DNA from: Pseudomonadota bacterium
GTDB taxonomy: Bacteria; Pseudomonadota; Alphaproteobacteria; Sneathiellales; Sneathiellaceae
NCBI GenBank assembly: GCA_024743055.1
Contig: JANSXH010000012.1
Coordinates: 1-64,000 of the forward strand
Length of the DNA: 64,000 nt
Direction: 5' to 3'
The position numbers were made by a program, and so were the translations under genes. Below are positions 28,563-37,837 of the stretch, piece after piece (the first letter of the stretch is position 1; each line of letters starts with the position of its first letter). The notes under the pieces are model-generated. The model searched no databases. It worked only from the letters and a program-made list of their open reading frames with translations, and was not told the DNA's origin.

Positions 28563-30140
28563 ATGAGTATGATATCCGCTTCCAAGCCCGCGGAAACTTT
28601 CGACTTTATCCATTACGCAGATCGCATCCGCCGTATCGCCGCTGCCCATCCTGATCTCCCTGCAATAACCTGCGGCAGCAACGTCCGGACCTGGTCGGAA
28701 TTTTTACCGAGAACCAATCAGGTCGCCAATATGCTTGCGGAACGGGGTCTGGGGCGCGGTGACATGGTTGCCATACTTGCTAAAAGCAGCATTGAATATC
28801 TAGAGGTTTTTTTGGGTGCGCTGCAAGCCGGGCTCTGCATAGTGCCGCTTTCCGGTATGGCCTCGTCGGAGCAGCTGGAAGTGATGATCCGAGATTCCGG
28901 CTCAAAAATGGTGTTTGCCTCTGAAACGACAAAGTCGCTGATCGATCCTTTCAAAGGAAAAATCGAAGGGATTCCGGGAGATGGATATGTCGCGTTCGAT
29001 TTTGCTGAACCCGGCTGGACCCCCTTTGAAAGTCTTGTGCAAGAGGCCTCAACAGCGGACCTCTTTGTGGACGTGCAGGAAACTGACCCCTTCAACCTTA
29101 TTTACAGCTCCGGGACAACAGGTGTTCCAAAAGGCATTGAACAGAGCCAGAAAATGCGCAATCAGCATATCGTTCGTTTTGAAGCCATGGGCATTCGTGA
29201 AGGCGCCGTGACCCTGGTCTCGACAGCCCTATATTCCAACACAACCCTGGTCGCCTTGCTGCCGACTTTAGCGCTGGGTGGCCGTATCGTGTTGATGCCA
29301 AAATTTGACGCCGGGGAGTTTCTGAAACTGGCGGAGAAGGAAAAGGTCACACATGCCATGCTGGTACCCGTCCAGTACCAGCGTATCCTCGACCGGCCGG
29401 ATTTTGACGATTATGACCTCAGCAGTTTTGAAGTTAAGCTCTCCACCAGTGCACCTTTGCGAGAAGGTATAAAAGAAGACATCGTCGCCCGTTGGCCCGG
29501 CAAAATGATCGAGATTTATGGCCTGACTGAAGGCGGAATTGGGACGGCGCTGTCAGCTACAGAATTTCCCGACAAACTAGCCTCCGTCGGTCAAGCCGGC
29601 GAGGGGGTTGAGCTCAGGATTATCAACGAAAAGGGAGAGCAATTGCCACAAGGTGAGATTGGTGAGATTGTTGGCCGTTCCGACGCAATGATGACGGGCT
29701 ATCATGGTCGCGCTGATCTGACCGACGAGATGATCTGGACGTCCCCGGACGGACTCAAATTTTTCAAAAGCGGGGATATGGGCCGTTTCGACGAAGACGG
29801 CTTCCTGTTTCTGCTCGATCGTAAGAAGGATATGATCATTTCGGGCGGCTTCAATATCTATGCGGCAGACATTGAAGTGGCCTTGGCTAAGCATGCAGAC
29901 GTCTCCGATGTTGCTGTCATCGGTATACCAAGCAAAGAATGGGGTGAAACCCCCTTGGCCCTAGTGGTGCGATCTTCGGAAAGTGGTATTTCTGAGGATG
30001 AATTAAAGTCCTGGGTTAATGATCGCCTCGGCAAGGCACAACGGATTTCGGCCGTCGAATTTCGAGATAACCTTCCAAGGAGTACCATAGGAAAAGTCAT
30101 GAAACGGGAGCTGCGTCTTCCCTATTGGGAAAATAGCTGA
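28563..30140 (+). CDS. AMP-dependent synthetase / acyl-CoA ligase
   Basis: An ANL-superfamily ligase that adenylates a carboxylic acid and transfers it to CoA. I choose the ATG at 28563 (MSMISASKPAE), seven bases after AAGGA, giving 525 residues; the track GTG lies inside the upstream hairpin. Motifs present are the P-loop-like LIYSSGTTGVPKGIEQS, YGLTEGG, FKSGDMGRFDEDGFLFLLDRKKDMIISGGFNIYA, and the C-terminal lysine segment PRSTIGKVMKREL. The substrate cannot be read from sequence; medium-chain or aromatic acids are likely. No beta-oxidation genes are adjacent. Confidence 0.92.
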   Translation: MSMISASKPAETFDFIHYADRIRRIAAAHPDLPAITCGSNVRTWSEFLPRTNQVANMLAERGLGRGDMVAILAKSSIEYLEVFLGALQAGLCIVPLSGMASSEQLEVMIRDSGSKMVFASETTKSLIDPFKGKIEGIPGDGYVAFDFAEPGWTPFESLVQEASTADLFVDVQETDPFNLIYSSGTTGVPKGIEQSQKMRNQHIVRFEAMGIREGAVTLVSTALYSNTTLVALLPTLALGGRIVLMPKFDAGEFLKLAEKEKVTHAMLVPVQYQRILDRPDFDDYDLSSFEVKLSTSAPLREGIKEDIVARWPGKMIEIYGLTEGGIGTALSATEFPDKLASVGQAGEGVELRIINEKGEQLPQGEIGEIVGRSDAMMTGYHGRADLTDEMIWTSPDGLKFFKSGDMGRFDEDGFLFLLDRKKDMIISGGFNIYAADIEVALAKHADVSDVAVIGIPSKEWGETPLALVVRSSESGISEDELKSWVNDRLGKAQRISAVEFRDNLPRSTIGKVMKRELRLPYWENS

Positions 30141-30284
30141 TTTCTTAGGGTTCTGGATATATTTTATGCTGTTCTTTTCTCGCAGGATTTACGGACAGTT
30201 AATTTTTTTCTGCAATGATCCGGTACAAATCGATTTGAAAAACCTGTCCGTTGAGTTGGATAAGGTGATATCAGGAAGTACTGG

Positions 30285-31229
30285 ATGAGCACGGAAGTAA
30301 ATGCCTCCGCGGAAGATCAGGATGCGAAGCTACCTTTAAAGAAGCGCTTCAAGGCCTGGTGGGAGGGTTATGAGATTGGAGCCGCAACGCCAAAGGTTGT
30401 CCAGGAGGACAGCGAGCGCGAGCCAGAGGTGGATGATGGTCCGCCGACCGTAAAAGGTTGGAGCATCAGCAGACAGAGGTCCGTTGTGACTCTCTTTGGT
30501 GAAGGCATGAACCGCTGTATTCCTGATGATATGAAAACAAAACTAACTCAGCCCATGGGTGTCGACAAAACCATGAGCGTGAGTGAGCTCGGCAGTGGGT
30601 TAGGCGGCTTTTCCCGCTGGACGGCAGAAACCTACGAGACCTATGTTACAGGCTATGAAGAAGACGAAGAGCTTCTCAAGGCCTCTTTGGAAATGACCAA
30701 GATGGCGGGATTGTCCCGCAACATTAACTTTTCCCAATGCGATTTCGAAAATTTCAAGCCCAAGGAGCGGTCCGCCAATGTGGCCTATGCTTCTGAAGTG
30801 CTGTTCACCGTCAAGAACAAGCCGAGCATCTTCAGTGCTATCCGGCAGATGCTGAAACCATCTGGCCAGTTCATGATGTCGGACTTCATGCTGGATGGTG
30901 GCGATACCAATTCTCCTGAATATCTAGAATGGGTGAATGAAGAACCAAAAACGCCTCATTTGCTGGGTGTTCAGGAAACCCGCAAGCTTATGACCCAGTG
31001 TGGGTTTGAAGTCAGCATCGCCGAGGACATCACAGATGTTTACAAAGCAAATGTGCTCCGGTCCTTCGCCGATTATGCCAAGCGGACCAGCAATGGTGAA
31101 AAAAGTGGTCATCTTCATGACTGGATCCTGAAAGAGGGCGAGCTTTGGACGCGTCGGGTCAAGCTGATGGAGGCTGGACATCTCAAGGTCTTCAGAATTT
31201 ATGCTCGGGTTCCGGTCGAGATTTCTTGA
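30285..31229 (+). CDS. Class I SAM-dependent methyltransferase
   Basis: A 314-residue protein with a SAM-binding motif I-like stretch VSELGSGLGGFSRWTAE near residue 102, an acidic strand-2 end in TGYEEDEELL, motif II/III-like FSQCDFENF, and a C-terminal insertion with LKPSGQFMMSDFML. The N-terminal 60 residues are charged and probably flexible. The start ATG is preceded by CAGGAAGTACTGG. The methyl acceptor is unknown. It is transcribed alone between the ligase and rpmJ. Confidence 0.85.
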   Translation: MSTEVNASAEDQDAKLPLKKRFKAWWEGYEIGAATPKVVQEDSEREPEVDDGPPTVKGWSISRQRSVVTLFGEGMNRCIPDDMKTKLTQPMGVDKTMSVSELGSGLGGFSRWTAETYETYVTGYEEDEELLKASLEMTKMAGLSRNINFSQCDFENFKPKERSANVAYASEVLFTVKNKPSIFSAIRQMLKPSGQFMMSDFMLDGGDTNSPEYLEWVNEEPKTPHLLGVQETRKLMTQCGFEVSIAEDITDVYKANVLRSFADYAKRTSNGEKSGHLHDWILKEGELWTRRVKLMEAGHLKVFRIYARVPVEIS

Positions 31230-31344
31230 TCTGTCAGAAAGTGTAGATAAATGGCCTGAATTGGGGTTTTTCCTCATTGACAGAGGTCTGTCTAAACACT
31301 ATGTTCCGGCCTTCGAATTTATTTCAGTTTTAGGATCTTGAAAA

Positions 31345-31470
31345 ATGAAAGTCTTGAACTCGCTTAAGTCCGCGAAAAAGCGCCATCGCGATTGCCGCGT
31401 CGTGCGCCGTAAAGGACGTGTTTATGTGATCAACAAAACCAACCGGCGTTTCAAGGCACGTCAGGGCTAA
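31345..31470 (+). CDS. rpmJ: 50S ribosomal protein L36 (type B, zinc-free)
   Basis: A 41-codon gene not in the ORF track: [41 protein letters not shown]. The sequence matches bacterial L36. It lacks the C-x2-C ... C-x4-H zinc ribbon and keeps only one Cys, so it is the type that functions without zinc, as is usual in alphaproteobacteria. It is monocistronic, preceded by TAGGATCTTGA and followed by a strong terminator. Confidence 0.96.
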   Translation: MKVLNSLKSAKKRHRDCRVVRRKGRVYVINKTNRRFKARQG

Positions 31471-31497
31471 ACTGACGCCTGACATTCTGGATTGTGG

Positions 31498-31534
31498 AAA
31501 AAACCGCGGTGCTTTGGAAGCCGCGGTTTTTTTA
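31498..31534 (+). terminator. Terminator of rpmJ
   Basis: The stem AACCGCGG/CCGCGGTT with an 11-base loop is flanked by an A run upstream and seven T residues downstream, so it could work in both directions. Confidence 0.93.
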
Positions 31535-31601
31535 TTTGCATATTTGCAAACTTGCGTCCTATGTCACAATAAAGGACATTGAGTAATCGGGAGGATACTA
31601 A

Positions 31602-33092
31602 ATGCTGATGCCGAAGCCCGACCAGGAGGTTCTTGCTAAGCGCAGTTACCTAGTTGAGGAATTGCGCAAGATTGTAAAGGCAGAAGGCTCTGTTATAGAT
31701 GACACAGCCGGCTTACGAGCTTTTGAATGCGATGGGCTTAGCGCCTACCGGCAGCTACCGATGATTGCGGTCCTTCCGGAGACAGTCTCTGAAATCTCTG
31801 AAATATTGAAATTCTGTGCAGCAGAGAAGGTGAATGTGGTTCCGCGCGGTGCTGGAACATCTCTTTCAGGTGGCGCATTGCCTCTAGCCGACGGTGTACT
31901 GCTGGGTCTCGGCAAGTTCAATAAAATCCTGGAAGTTGACTATGACAATCGCTGCGTCGTCACTCAGCCCGGTGTGACCAACCTAGCCATTACCGATGCG
32001 GTGAAGGCCGACGGCTTTTATTATGCACCTGATCCATCCAGCCAGATCGCCTGTACCATTGGCGGAAATGTAGCCGAAAACTCCGGCGGGGTTCATTGCC
32101 TCAAATACGGCCTCACCACGAACAATCTCCTGGGCGTAGAGATGGTCACGATGGACGGAGAGGTTATTCGTTTGGGCGGCAAGCACCTGGACGCGGAGGG
32201 GTATGATTTACTCGGTGTAATTACAGGATCTGAAGGGCTACTCGCTGTGATCACTGAAGTCACGGTCAAAATCCTGAAAAGCCCGGAGCATGTCTCCGCC
32301 CAGCTAATCGGATTTCCCTCGAGTGAGCAGGCCGGCGACTGCGTTGGTAAAATCATCGGGGCTGGAATCATTCCAGCCGGTATGGAAATGATGGATCGCT
32401 ACGCTATCCATGCCGCTGAGGAATTCTGTCATGCCGGATATCCGCTGGATGTTGAAGCTTTGCTGATTGTCGAACTGGACGGCCCGAAGGTAGAGATTGA
32501 GTATTACACCCAGCAGATTGATGAGATCGCTAAGTCCTGCGGGGCTGTGGAAAGCCGGAGCAGCCAGAGCGAAGAAGAACGCATGACCTTTTGGGCTGGC
32601 CGCAAAGCGGCCTTTCCGGCGGTTGGCAGGATATCTCCGGACTATATGTGCATGGACGGCACTATACCGCGCAGTCAGTTGCCAAAGGTCCTGGCCCGGA
32701 TGAACGAGTTGTCCAAACATTACGGACTTCGGGTGGCGAATGTTTTTCATGCCGGCGACGGTAATTTGCATCCTTTGATCCTGTTTGATGCGAATATTCC
32801 AGGTGAGCTCGAAAAATGTGAGGCTTTCGGTGCCGATATCCTCAAGCTCTGTGTTGAAGTAGGTGGTGTGCTTACAGGTGAGCATGGGGTCGGCATTGAG
32901 AAAAGGGATCTGATGGGAGAAATGTTCACAGAAGAAGATCTCAAGCAGCAACAAAGATTGAAATGTGCCTTCGATCCTGACGGACGGCTCAATCCCGGAA
33001 AAGTTTTTCCGGTCCTTCATCGCTGTGCCGAGCTCGGCAAGATGCATGTTCATAACGGCGAACTTCCGTTCCCAGATATTCCCAGGTTCTAA
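31602..33092 (+). CDS. glcD: Glycolate oxidase subunit GlcD (FAD-linked)
   Basis: The catalytic subunit that oxidises glycolate to glyoxylate and passes electrons to GlcF. The 496-residue protein has the PCMH-type FAD-binding motif VPRGAGTSLSGGALPLADGVLLGL near residue 86, then SQIACTIGGNVAENSGG, and the C-terminal cap motifs NVFHAGDGNLHPL, VGGVLTGEHGVGIEKR and FDPDGRLNPGKVFP. The ribosome-binding site is GGGAGGATAC. glcE follows after three bases and glcF after one more, so glcDEF is a single operon. No glcC-type regulator is adjacent. Confidence 0.96.
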   Translation: MLMPKPDQEVLAKRSYLVEELRKIVKAEGSVIDDTAGLRAFECDGLSAYRQLPMIAVLPETVSEISEILKFCAAEKVNVVPRGAGTSLSGGALPLADGVLLGLGKFNKILEVDYDNRCVVTQPGVTNLAITDAVKADGFYYAPDPSSQIACTIGGNVAENSGGVHCLKYGLTTNNLLGVEMVTMDGEVIRLGGKHLDAEGYDLLGVITGSEGLLAVITEVTVKILKSPEHVSAQLIGFPSSEQAGDCVGKIIGAGIIPAGMEMMDRYAIHAAEEFCHAGYPLDVEALLIVELDGPKVEIEYYTQQIDEIAKSCGAVESRSSQSEEERMTFWAGRKAAFPAVGRISPDYMCMDGTIPRSQLPKVLARMNELSKHYGLRVANVFHAGDGNLHPLILFDANIPGELEKCEAFGADILKLCVEVGGVLTGEHGVGIEKRDLMGEMFTEEDLKQQQRLKCAFDPDGRLNPGKVFPVLHRCAELGKMHVHNGELPFPDIPRF

Positions 33093-33095
33093 CCC

Positions 33096-34334
33096 ATGAA
33101 ACATAGCCTTATTCAGTCTGAGGACCAGATCCAGGACGTTCTGGACTGGGCGTTGGCCGGAAATCACGGCCTGGCGGTTAGGGGTAACGGTTCAAAATCC
33201 TCCATTGGCCGTCCGATGGCGGTTGCAGCAGAGCTGGACCTTTCAGGTTTGTCAGGTGTTGAGTTATATGAGCCGGCGGAGCTGGTGATGAAAGCGAAAG
33301 CCGGTAGCAAGCTATCCGAAGTCAAAGCTATTTTGCTTCAGCAGGGCCAACAGCTTGCATTCGATCCTCCAGATTACGGCCCCTTATTGGGCGAAGACGC
33401 TGATCAGGGTACCCTTGGCGGTGTTTTCTCCTGCAATCTTTCGGGATCCAGTCGGGTCAAAGCAGGGGCGGCCAGGGATCATCTTCTCGGGGTCCAGGGC
33501 TATACCGGTCGGGGCCAGCCTTTTGTAACGGGCAGCCGGGTAATGAAGAATGTCACCGGATATGACCTGTGCAAGCTGGTTGCGGGCAGCTATGGAACCT
33601 TGGCTATTGCTACAAGCGTGACGTTCAAAGTACTGCCGAGGCCTGAAAAAACGCGAACGGTGCTTGTCTATGATCTTGATCCGGCAACTGCCGTCCGAGC
33701 TATGCGGGATGGTATTTCTTCCGTTCATGAAGTTTCCGCGGCGGCTTATTTGCCGCCCGGTATCGCTGCCACAAGCGATATTGACTATGCGGCCGGACCT
33801 GGGACATCAGTTTTATTGCTAAAAATCGAAGGGCCAGGACCGTCGGCTGAATTCAGATGCGAGGCAATTCAGTCCCTGATGTCTTCTTTTGGTAAGGTGG
33901 AGGAGTTGCATGGCCATAATTCGGAAAAGATCTGGAATTTTATTGGTAATGTAACCGCGTTCGTCGGTGGGGATGCACCTGTTTGGAAACTTTCTCTGCC
34001 ACCCTCAATGGCTTCGTCTGTCCTCAAAAAAATTATGGAGGAGCAGCCAGGCGCTGACTATTTCCTTGATTGGGCGGGAGGATTGGCTTGGGTCCGCCTG
34101 CCGGAAGGTCTTGAAGATGGCGGCGCCTCTCTTGTGCGTGGCGCTATCAGTGAAAATGGTCACGCGACTCTCATCCGGAGCAGTGAAACGTTGCGACATC
34201 GGATCGATCCGTTTCATCCTTTGGCTCCGGCAATTACCAAGATAAACCGGCGGATCAAGGACGGGTTTGATCCTCAGAATATTCTCAATCCGGGCCGGAT
34301 GTATTTGGATCAGGAAAAGGTTGGAAGCGACTGA
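33096..34334 (+). CDS. glcE: Glycolate oxidase subunit GlcE (FAD-binding)
   Basis: The second flavin-binding subunit, 412 residues. It shares the PCMH fold with GlcD but has a divergent N-terminus (GLAVRGNGSKSSIG). Typical blocks are DYGPLLGEDADQGTLGGVFSCNLSGSSRVKAGAARDHLLGVQGYTGRG, MKNVTGYDLCKLVAGSYGTLAI, and the ending FDPQNILNPGRMY. It starts three bases after glcD and ends one base before the glcF ATG. Confidence 0.95.
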   Translation: MKHSLIQSEDQIQDVLDWALAGNHGLAVRGNGSKSSIGRPMAVAAELDLSGLSGVELYEPAELVMKAKAGSKLSEVKAILLQQGQQLAFDPPDYGPLLGEDADQGTLGGVFSCNLSGSSRVKAGAARDHLLGVQGYTGRGQPFVTGSRVMKNVTGYDLCKLVAGSYGTLAIATSVTFKVLPRPEKTRTVLVYDLDPATAVRAMRDGISSVHEVSAAAYLPPGIAATSDIDYAAGPGTSVLLLKIEGPGPSAEFRCEAIQSLMSSFGKVEELHGHNSEKIWNFIGNVTAFVGGDAPVWKLSLPPSMASSVLKKIMEEQPGADYFLDWAGGLAWVRLPEGLEDGGASLVRGAISENGHATLIRSSETLRHRIDPFHPLAPAITKINRRIKDGFDPQNILNPGRMYLDQEKVGSD

Positions 34335-34335
34335 T

Positions 34336-35622
34336 ATGAAAACAGAATTTTCGCTTGCCCAACTGGCGGATCCAAAATTTTCCCGCTCAAACGATATCCT
34401 TCGAAATTGCGTGCATTGCGGATTCTGTACTGCCACCTGCCCGACCTATACGGAACTTGGGGATGAGCGCGACAGTCCGCGTGGGCGCATCTATATGATC
34501 CAGCAGATGCTGGAGAGCGGTGAACCGGCGCCGAGTTCAACCGTCACCCATATTGATCGCTGTTTGTCTTGCCTGTCCTGCATGACCACCTGTCCTTCCG
34601 GTGTGCATTACATGCATCTGGTGGACCATGCCCGCCAATATATTGAGGAAACCCATACCCGTCCTCTTTTTGATCGGATGTTGAGGGGGGTGCTGGGAGT
34701 TATCCTGCCGCGTCCGAATTTGTTCCGGCTGGCGCTTGTCGGGGCACTATTGGCTCGGCCCTTGAAGCTGCTGACTACCGGTCGCATCCGGGCGATGCTG
34801 GAGATGGCGCCCTCTCGGCTGGAGCCGCCGTCCGCTCTCGATGGCATACCTGTTCATCCGGCAGAAACATCTAGGAAAAAACGAGTGGCGCTGATGACAG
34901 GATGCGCCCAGAAAGTGCTCGCTCCGGATATTAATGATGCAACAGTTCGGTTTCTCACCCGCCATGGAGTGGAAGTGGTGATTCCGAAACAGGCCGGTTG
35001 CTGCGGCGCCTTGCCGTTACATATGGGCAAAGAAGGCGGGGCGTTGGATCTGGCCCGGGAAAATGTCCTCGCCTGGTCGTCCGAGCTGGAAGGAGAGGGG
35101 TTGGATGCGATTATCATCAACACTTCTGGCTGCGGAACAACTGTTAAGGATTACGGACATTTATTTGAAGAAGATGATGTTCTTTCTGAAAAAGCAAAAG
35201 CGGTAGCAGGGCTGGCCTGCGATATCACCGAATTTGCTGTCACATTGGATCTGCAGAAGCGTGCTGAATTACCCTCCCTGAAAGTGGCCTATCATTCCGC
35301 CTGTTCCTTGCAACATGGCCAGAAAATCAAGCAGGAGCCGAAATCACTGCTCTCAGCCATGGATTTCAATGTCACAGACATTCCAGAATCTCATATCTGC
35401 TGCGGATCTGCTGGAACCTATAATCTCCTGCAGCCTGAGCTCTCTGGTAAACTTAAAAATCGCAAAGTGAAAAATATCGCTTCGACTAATCCTGATATCG
35501 TGGCGGCCGGGAATATCGGCTGTATGGCCCAGATCGCCTCCGGCATGGATCTGCCGGTTGTTCATACGGTTCAACTTTTGGATTGGGCAACTGGCGGTCC
35601 AAAACCCGATCAGCTTTCATAA
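34336..35622 (+). CDS. glcF: Glycolate oxidase iron-sulfur subunit GlcF
   Basis: 428 residues from the ATG at 34336, one base after the glcE stop; the track start at 34267 lies inside glcE. Two ferredoxin-like 4Fe-4S sites are visible: CVHCGFCTATCPTY near residue 25 and CLSCLSCMTTCPSG near residue 76. Two CCG domains follow (AGCCGALP and HICCGSAGTYN), as in heterodisulfide-reductase-like subunits. It conveys electrons from GlcDE to the quinone pool. Confidence 0.96.
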   Translation: MKTEFSLAQLADPKFSRSNDILRNCVHCGFCTATCPTYTELGDERDSPRGRIYMIQQMLESGEPAPSSTVTHIDRCLSCLSCMTTCPSGVHYMHLVDHARQYIEETHTRPLFDRMLRGVLGVILPRPNLFRLALVGALLARPLKLLTTGRIRAMLEMAPSRLEPPSALDGIPVHPAETSRKKRVALMTGCAQKVLAPDINDATVRFLTRHGVEVVIPKQAGCCGALPLHMGKEGGALDLARENVLAWSSELEGEGLDAIIINTSGCGTTVKDYGHLFEEDDVLSEKAKAVAGLACDITEFAVTLDLQKRAELPSLKVAYHSACSLQHGQKIKQEPKSLLSAMDFNVTDIPESHICCGSAGTYNLLQPELSGKLKNRKVKNIASTNPDIVAAGNIGCMAQIASGMDLPVVHTVQLLDWATGGPKPDQLS

Positions 35623-35690
35623 GTTCCCGCTCACAAATTTGTGTGAGCCGCTCTCTTATCAAACTCCTTCAGATGCCCTATATTTGGGGG

Positions 35691-36248
35691 ATGAGAACGC
35701 TCTTACTTCGTTTGGCAGTTTTACTCACCTGTCTCGGCTGGTCTGCGACAGCCTCCGCGCGGCAGGACGATCCCCGCCTTGACGAATTGTTCGCCAACCT
35801 AGCCGCCACTGAAAACTACTCCGAAGCCAAAGCCATTGAAAAAAACATCTGGTCCATCTGGCTGGAATCCGGGAGCGATACCATTGATTTTCTGATGGTT
35901 CAGGGGATGCAATATATGGGGCAGGGCGCCTTCGGCAAGGCTCTGACGCTGTTCACCTCAGTCACCAAGATTGACCCGGAATATTCGGAAGCCTGGAACA
36001 AGCGGGCAACGGTGCTCTTTCTCATCGGAGAATTTGACGCGTCCATCGAAGATATCGGCCGCACCTTAGAACTGGAGCCCCGGCATTTTGGTGCTCTTGC
36101 AGGCCTGGGGCAGATCTATGATCGGCAGGAAATCGACGAAGGTGCATTGTCGGCCTTTGAAAAAGCCGTCAATATTAACCCGCATATGCGAACAGTAGCC
36201 GAGCGCTTGAAGCAGTTGCAAAAAGAACGGGACGACAAACGAATCTAA
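35691..36248 (+). CDS. Exported TPR-repeat protein
   Basis: About 185 residues using the ATG at 35691, which begins an evident signal peptide (MRTLLLRLAVLLTCLGWSATASA). The mature part is helical, with about three tetratricopeptide units between residues 75 and 180 (MQYMGQGAFGKALTLFTSVTKIDPEYSEAWNKRATVLFLIGEFDASIEDIGRTLELEPRHFGALAGLGQIYD). TPRs mediate protein contacts, so it is probably a periplasmic scaffold. It is convergent with pyk, 18 bases apart. The track ORFs starting at 35558 and 35583 are alternatives or shadows. Confidence 0.85.
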   Translation: MRTLLLRLAVLLTCLGWSATASARQDDPRLDELFANLAATENYSEAKAIEKNIWSIWLESGSDTIDFLMVQGMQYMGQGAFGKALTLFTSVTKIDPEYSEAWNKRATVLFLIGEFDASIEDIGRTLELEPRHFGALAGLGQIYDRQEIDEGALSAFEKAVNINPHMRTVAERLKQLQKERDDKRI

Positions 36249-36266
36249 GGGTGCAAATACTCGGTC

Positions 36267-37694
36267 CTAAATATCCTGATCGCCGACCCAGGCAATTCTC
36301 AAAATATTCGTCGACCCTGGTGTCCCAAACGGCACCCCAGCCATGATCACAACCTGATCCCCGGGACGCGCAAATCCTTCGGCAAAAGATATCTTGCAGG
36401 CCTTGGCCACCATATCGGCGAAATTCTCCGCATCCCGTGTATGTACACAATGCAGTCCCCAAACAAGAGCTAACCTCCGGGCGGTCTTAAGGGCAGGGGT
36501 TAGGGCAAGAACCGAAGTTTTTCCTCTCTCCCGAGCCGCCCTCAATGCGGTAGAGCCGGAGGTCGTATAGGTGACGATGGCGGATGCTGTGATGGTACGC
36601 GCGACTTGCGAAGCCGCGGCACTGATGGCGTCGGCGGTAGTTGCTTCGAGATGACCGTGATGGGCGTCGGTAACCTTGCGATAAGCAGGGTCTCTCTCAG
36701 TAACTTCGGCAATATCGTTCATCATGGTCACAGCTTCAATCGGATGATCCCCTGCAGCGCTTTCGGCGGACAGCATTACTGCATCCGTGCCATCGTAAAT
36801 GGCATTGGCGACGTCTGTAACTTCGGCCCGTGTTGGGACCGGAGAGCTGATCATGCTCTCCAGCATCTGGGTGGCAACAACCACCGGTTTGCCAGCCTCG
36901 CGGGCCTGTACAATAATCTTCTTCTGGATTGACGGCACTTCCTGGATCGGGATTTCGACACCGAGATCCCCCCGGGCCACCATGACTGCGTCCGCCAAGT
37001 CAATGATTTCCTCCAGCTGTTCGACAGCTGCCGGCTTTTCAATTTTAGCCATTACGGCCGCCCGTCCGGCCACAATTTTTTTAACTTCCGCTATATCTTC
37101 TGGTCGCTGGACAAAGCTTAACGCCACCCAATCAACCCCCAAGGACAGAGCAAAATCCAGATCTCGCCGGTCTTTGTCCGTTAGCGCACTTATCTTGACG
37201 ACGGCGTTGGGAATATTGACACCTTTGCGATCGGATAGCTTGCCTCCAACTGCGACCTCACAATCGACAAAGTCTTCACCTGCTTCGGTAACAGTCAATT
37301 GCAGTTTGCCGTCATCCAGAAGGAGGATGCTGCCTTTCTCCAAGGATTTCAGAACAGCTGGGTGCGGTAGGGATACACGCCCGCCATCACCAGCATCTTC
37401 GTTCAGATCCAGTCGGAACGGATCACCATTTTCGAGAAAAATCGGGCCTTCGGAAAAAGCACCGATGCGGATTTTTGGGCCCTGAAGATCAGCGAGAATA
37501 CCGATAGGGCGCCCCTGTTTTTCTTCCAAAGCCCGGATCTGATTGTAACGCTCTTCATGGTCACTATGATCGCCATGACTGAAGTTCAACCGAAACACAT
37601 CGGCCCCTGCCAGGTGAAGGGCCTCTATTGTTTCCGGCGCCGAACTTGTCGGCCCCAGGGTCGCGATCACCTTTGTATTTCTCAGTCGTCGCAT
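36267..37694 (-). CDS. pyk: Pyruvate kinase
   Basis: Converts phosphoenolpyruvate and ADP to pyruvate and ATP. The 475-residue product has the N-terminal substrate-binding RLNFSHGDHSDH, the active-site signature block VMAKIEKPAAVEQLEEII with its catalytic lysine, MVARGDLGVEIPIQEVP, and the C-terminal allosteric domain with TTSGSTALRAARERG. Length and motifs are normal. Transcribed alone. The large plus-strand ORF at 36799-37485 is its antisense shadow. Confidence 0.97.
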   Translation of the reverse strand: MRRLRNTKVIATLGPTSSAPETIEALHLAGADVFRLNFSHGDHSDHEERYNQIRALEEKQGRPIGILADLQGPKIRIGAFSEGPIFLENGDPFRLDLNEDAGDGGRVSLPHPAVLKSLEKGSILLLDDGKLQLTVTEAGEDFVDCEVAVGGKLSDRKGVNIPNAVVKISALTDKDRRDLDFALSLGVDWVALSFVQRPEDIAEVKKIVAGRAAVMAKIEKPAAVEQLEEIIDLADAVMVARGDLGVEIPIQEVPSIQKKIIVQAREAGKPVVVATQMLESMISSPVPTRAEVTDVANAIYDGTDAVMLSAESAAGDHPIEAVTMMNDIAEVTERDPAYRKVTDAHHGHLEATTADAISAAASQVARTITASAIVTYTTSGSTALRAARERGKTSVLALTPALKTARRLALVWGLHCVHTRDAENFADMVAKACKISFAEGFARPGDQVVIMAGVPFGTPGSTNILRIAWVGDQDI

Positions 37695-37837
37695 ATGTTC
37701 TTACTCTCTTTACCTGGCTCAAATAACGTATACACCATACTAGCCACTAAAAACCGCCCTGTGCAGATTTATTGTGAATACAATGGGAGTTAGCATTTGG
37801 ATCAGGCTAATGAAAGTTAAATAAATTTGACTGTTAC

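Noticed and set aside
32304-33167. 287-codon minus-strand ORF opposite glcD
   Set aside because: Shadow of glcD; no family motifs.
36799-37485. 228-codon plus-strand ORF opposite pyk
   Set aside because: Ser/Thr/Arg-rich translation typical of antisense reading; pyk on the other strand is certain.
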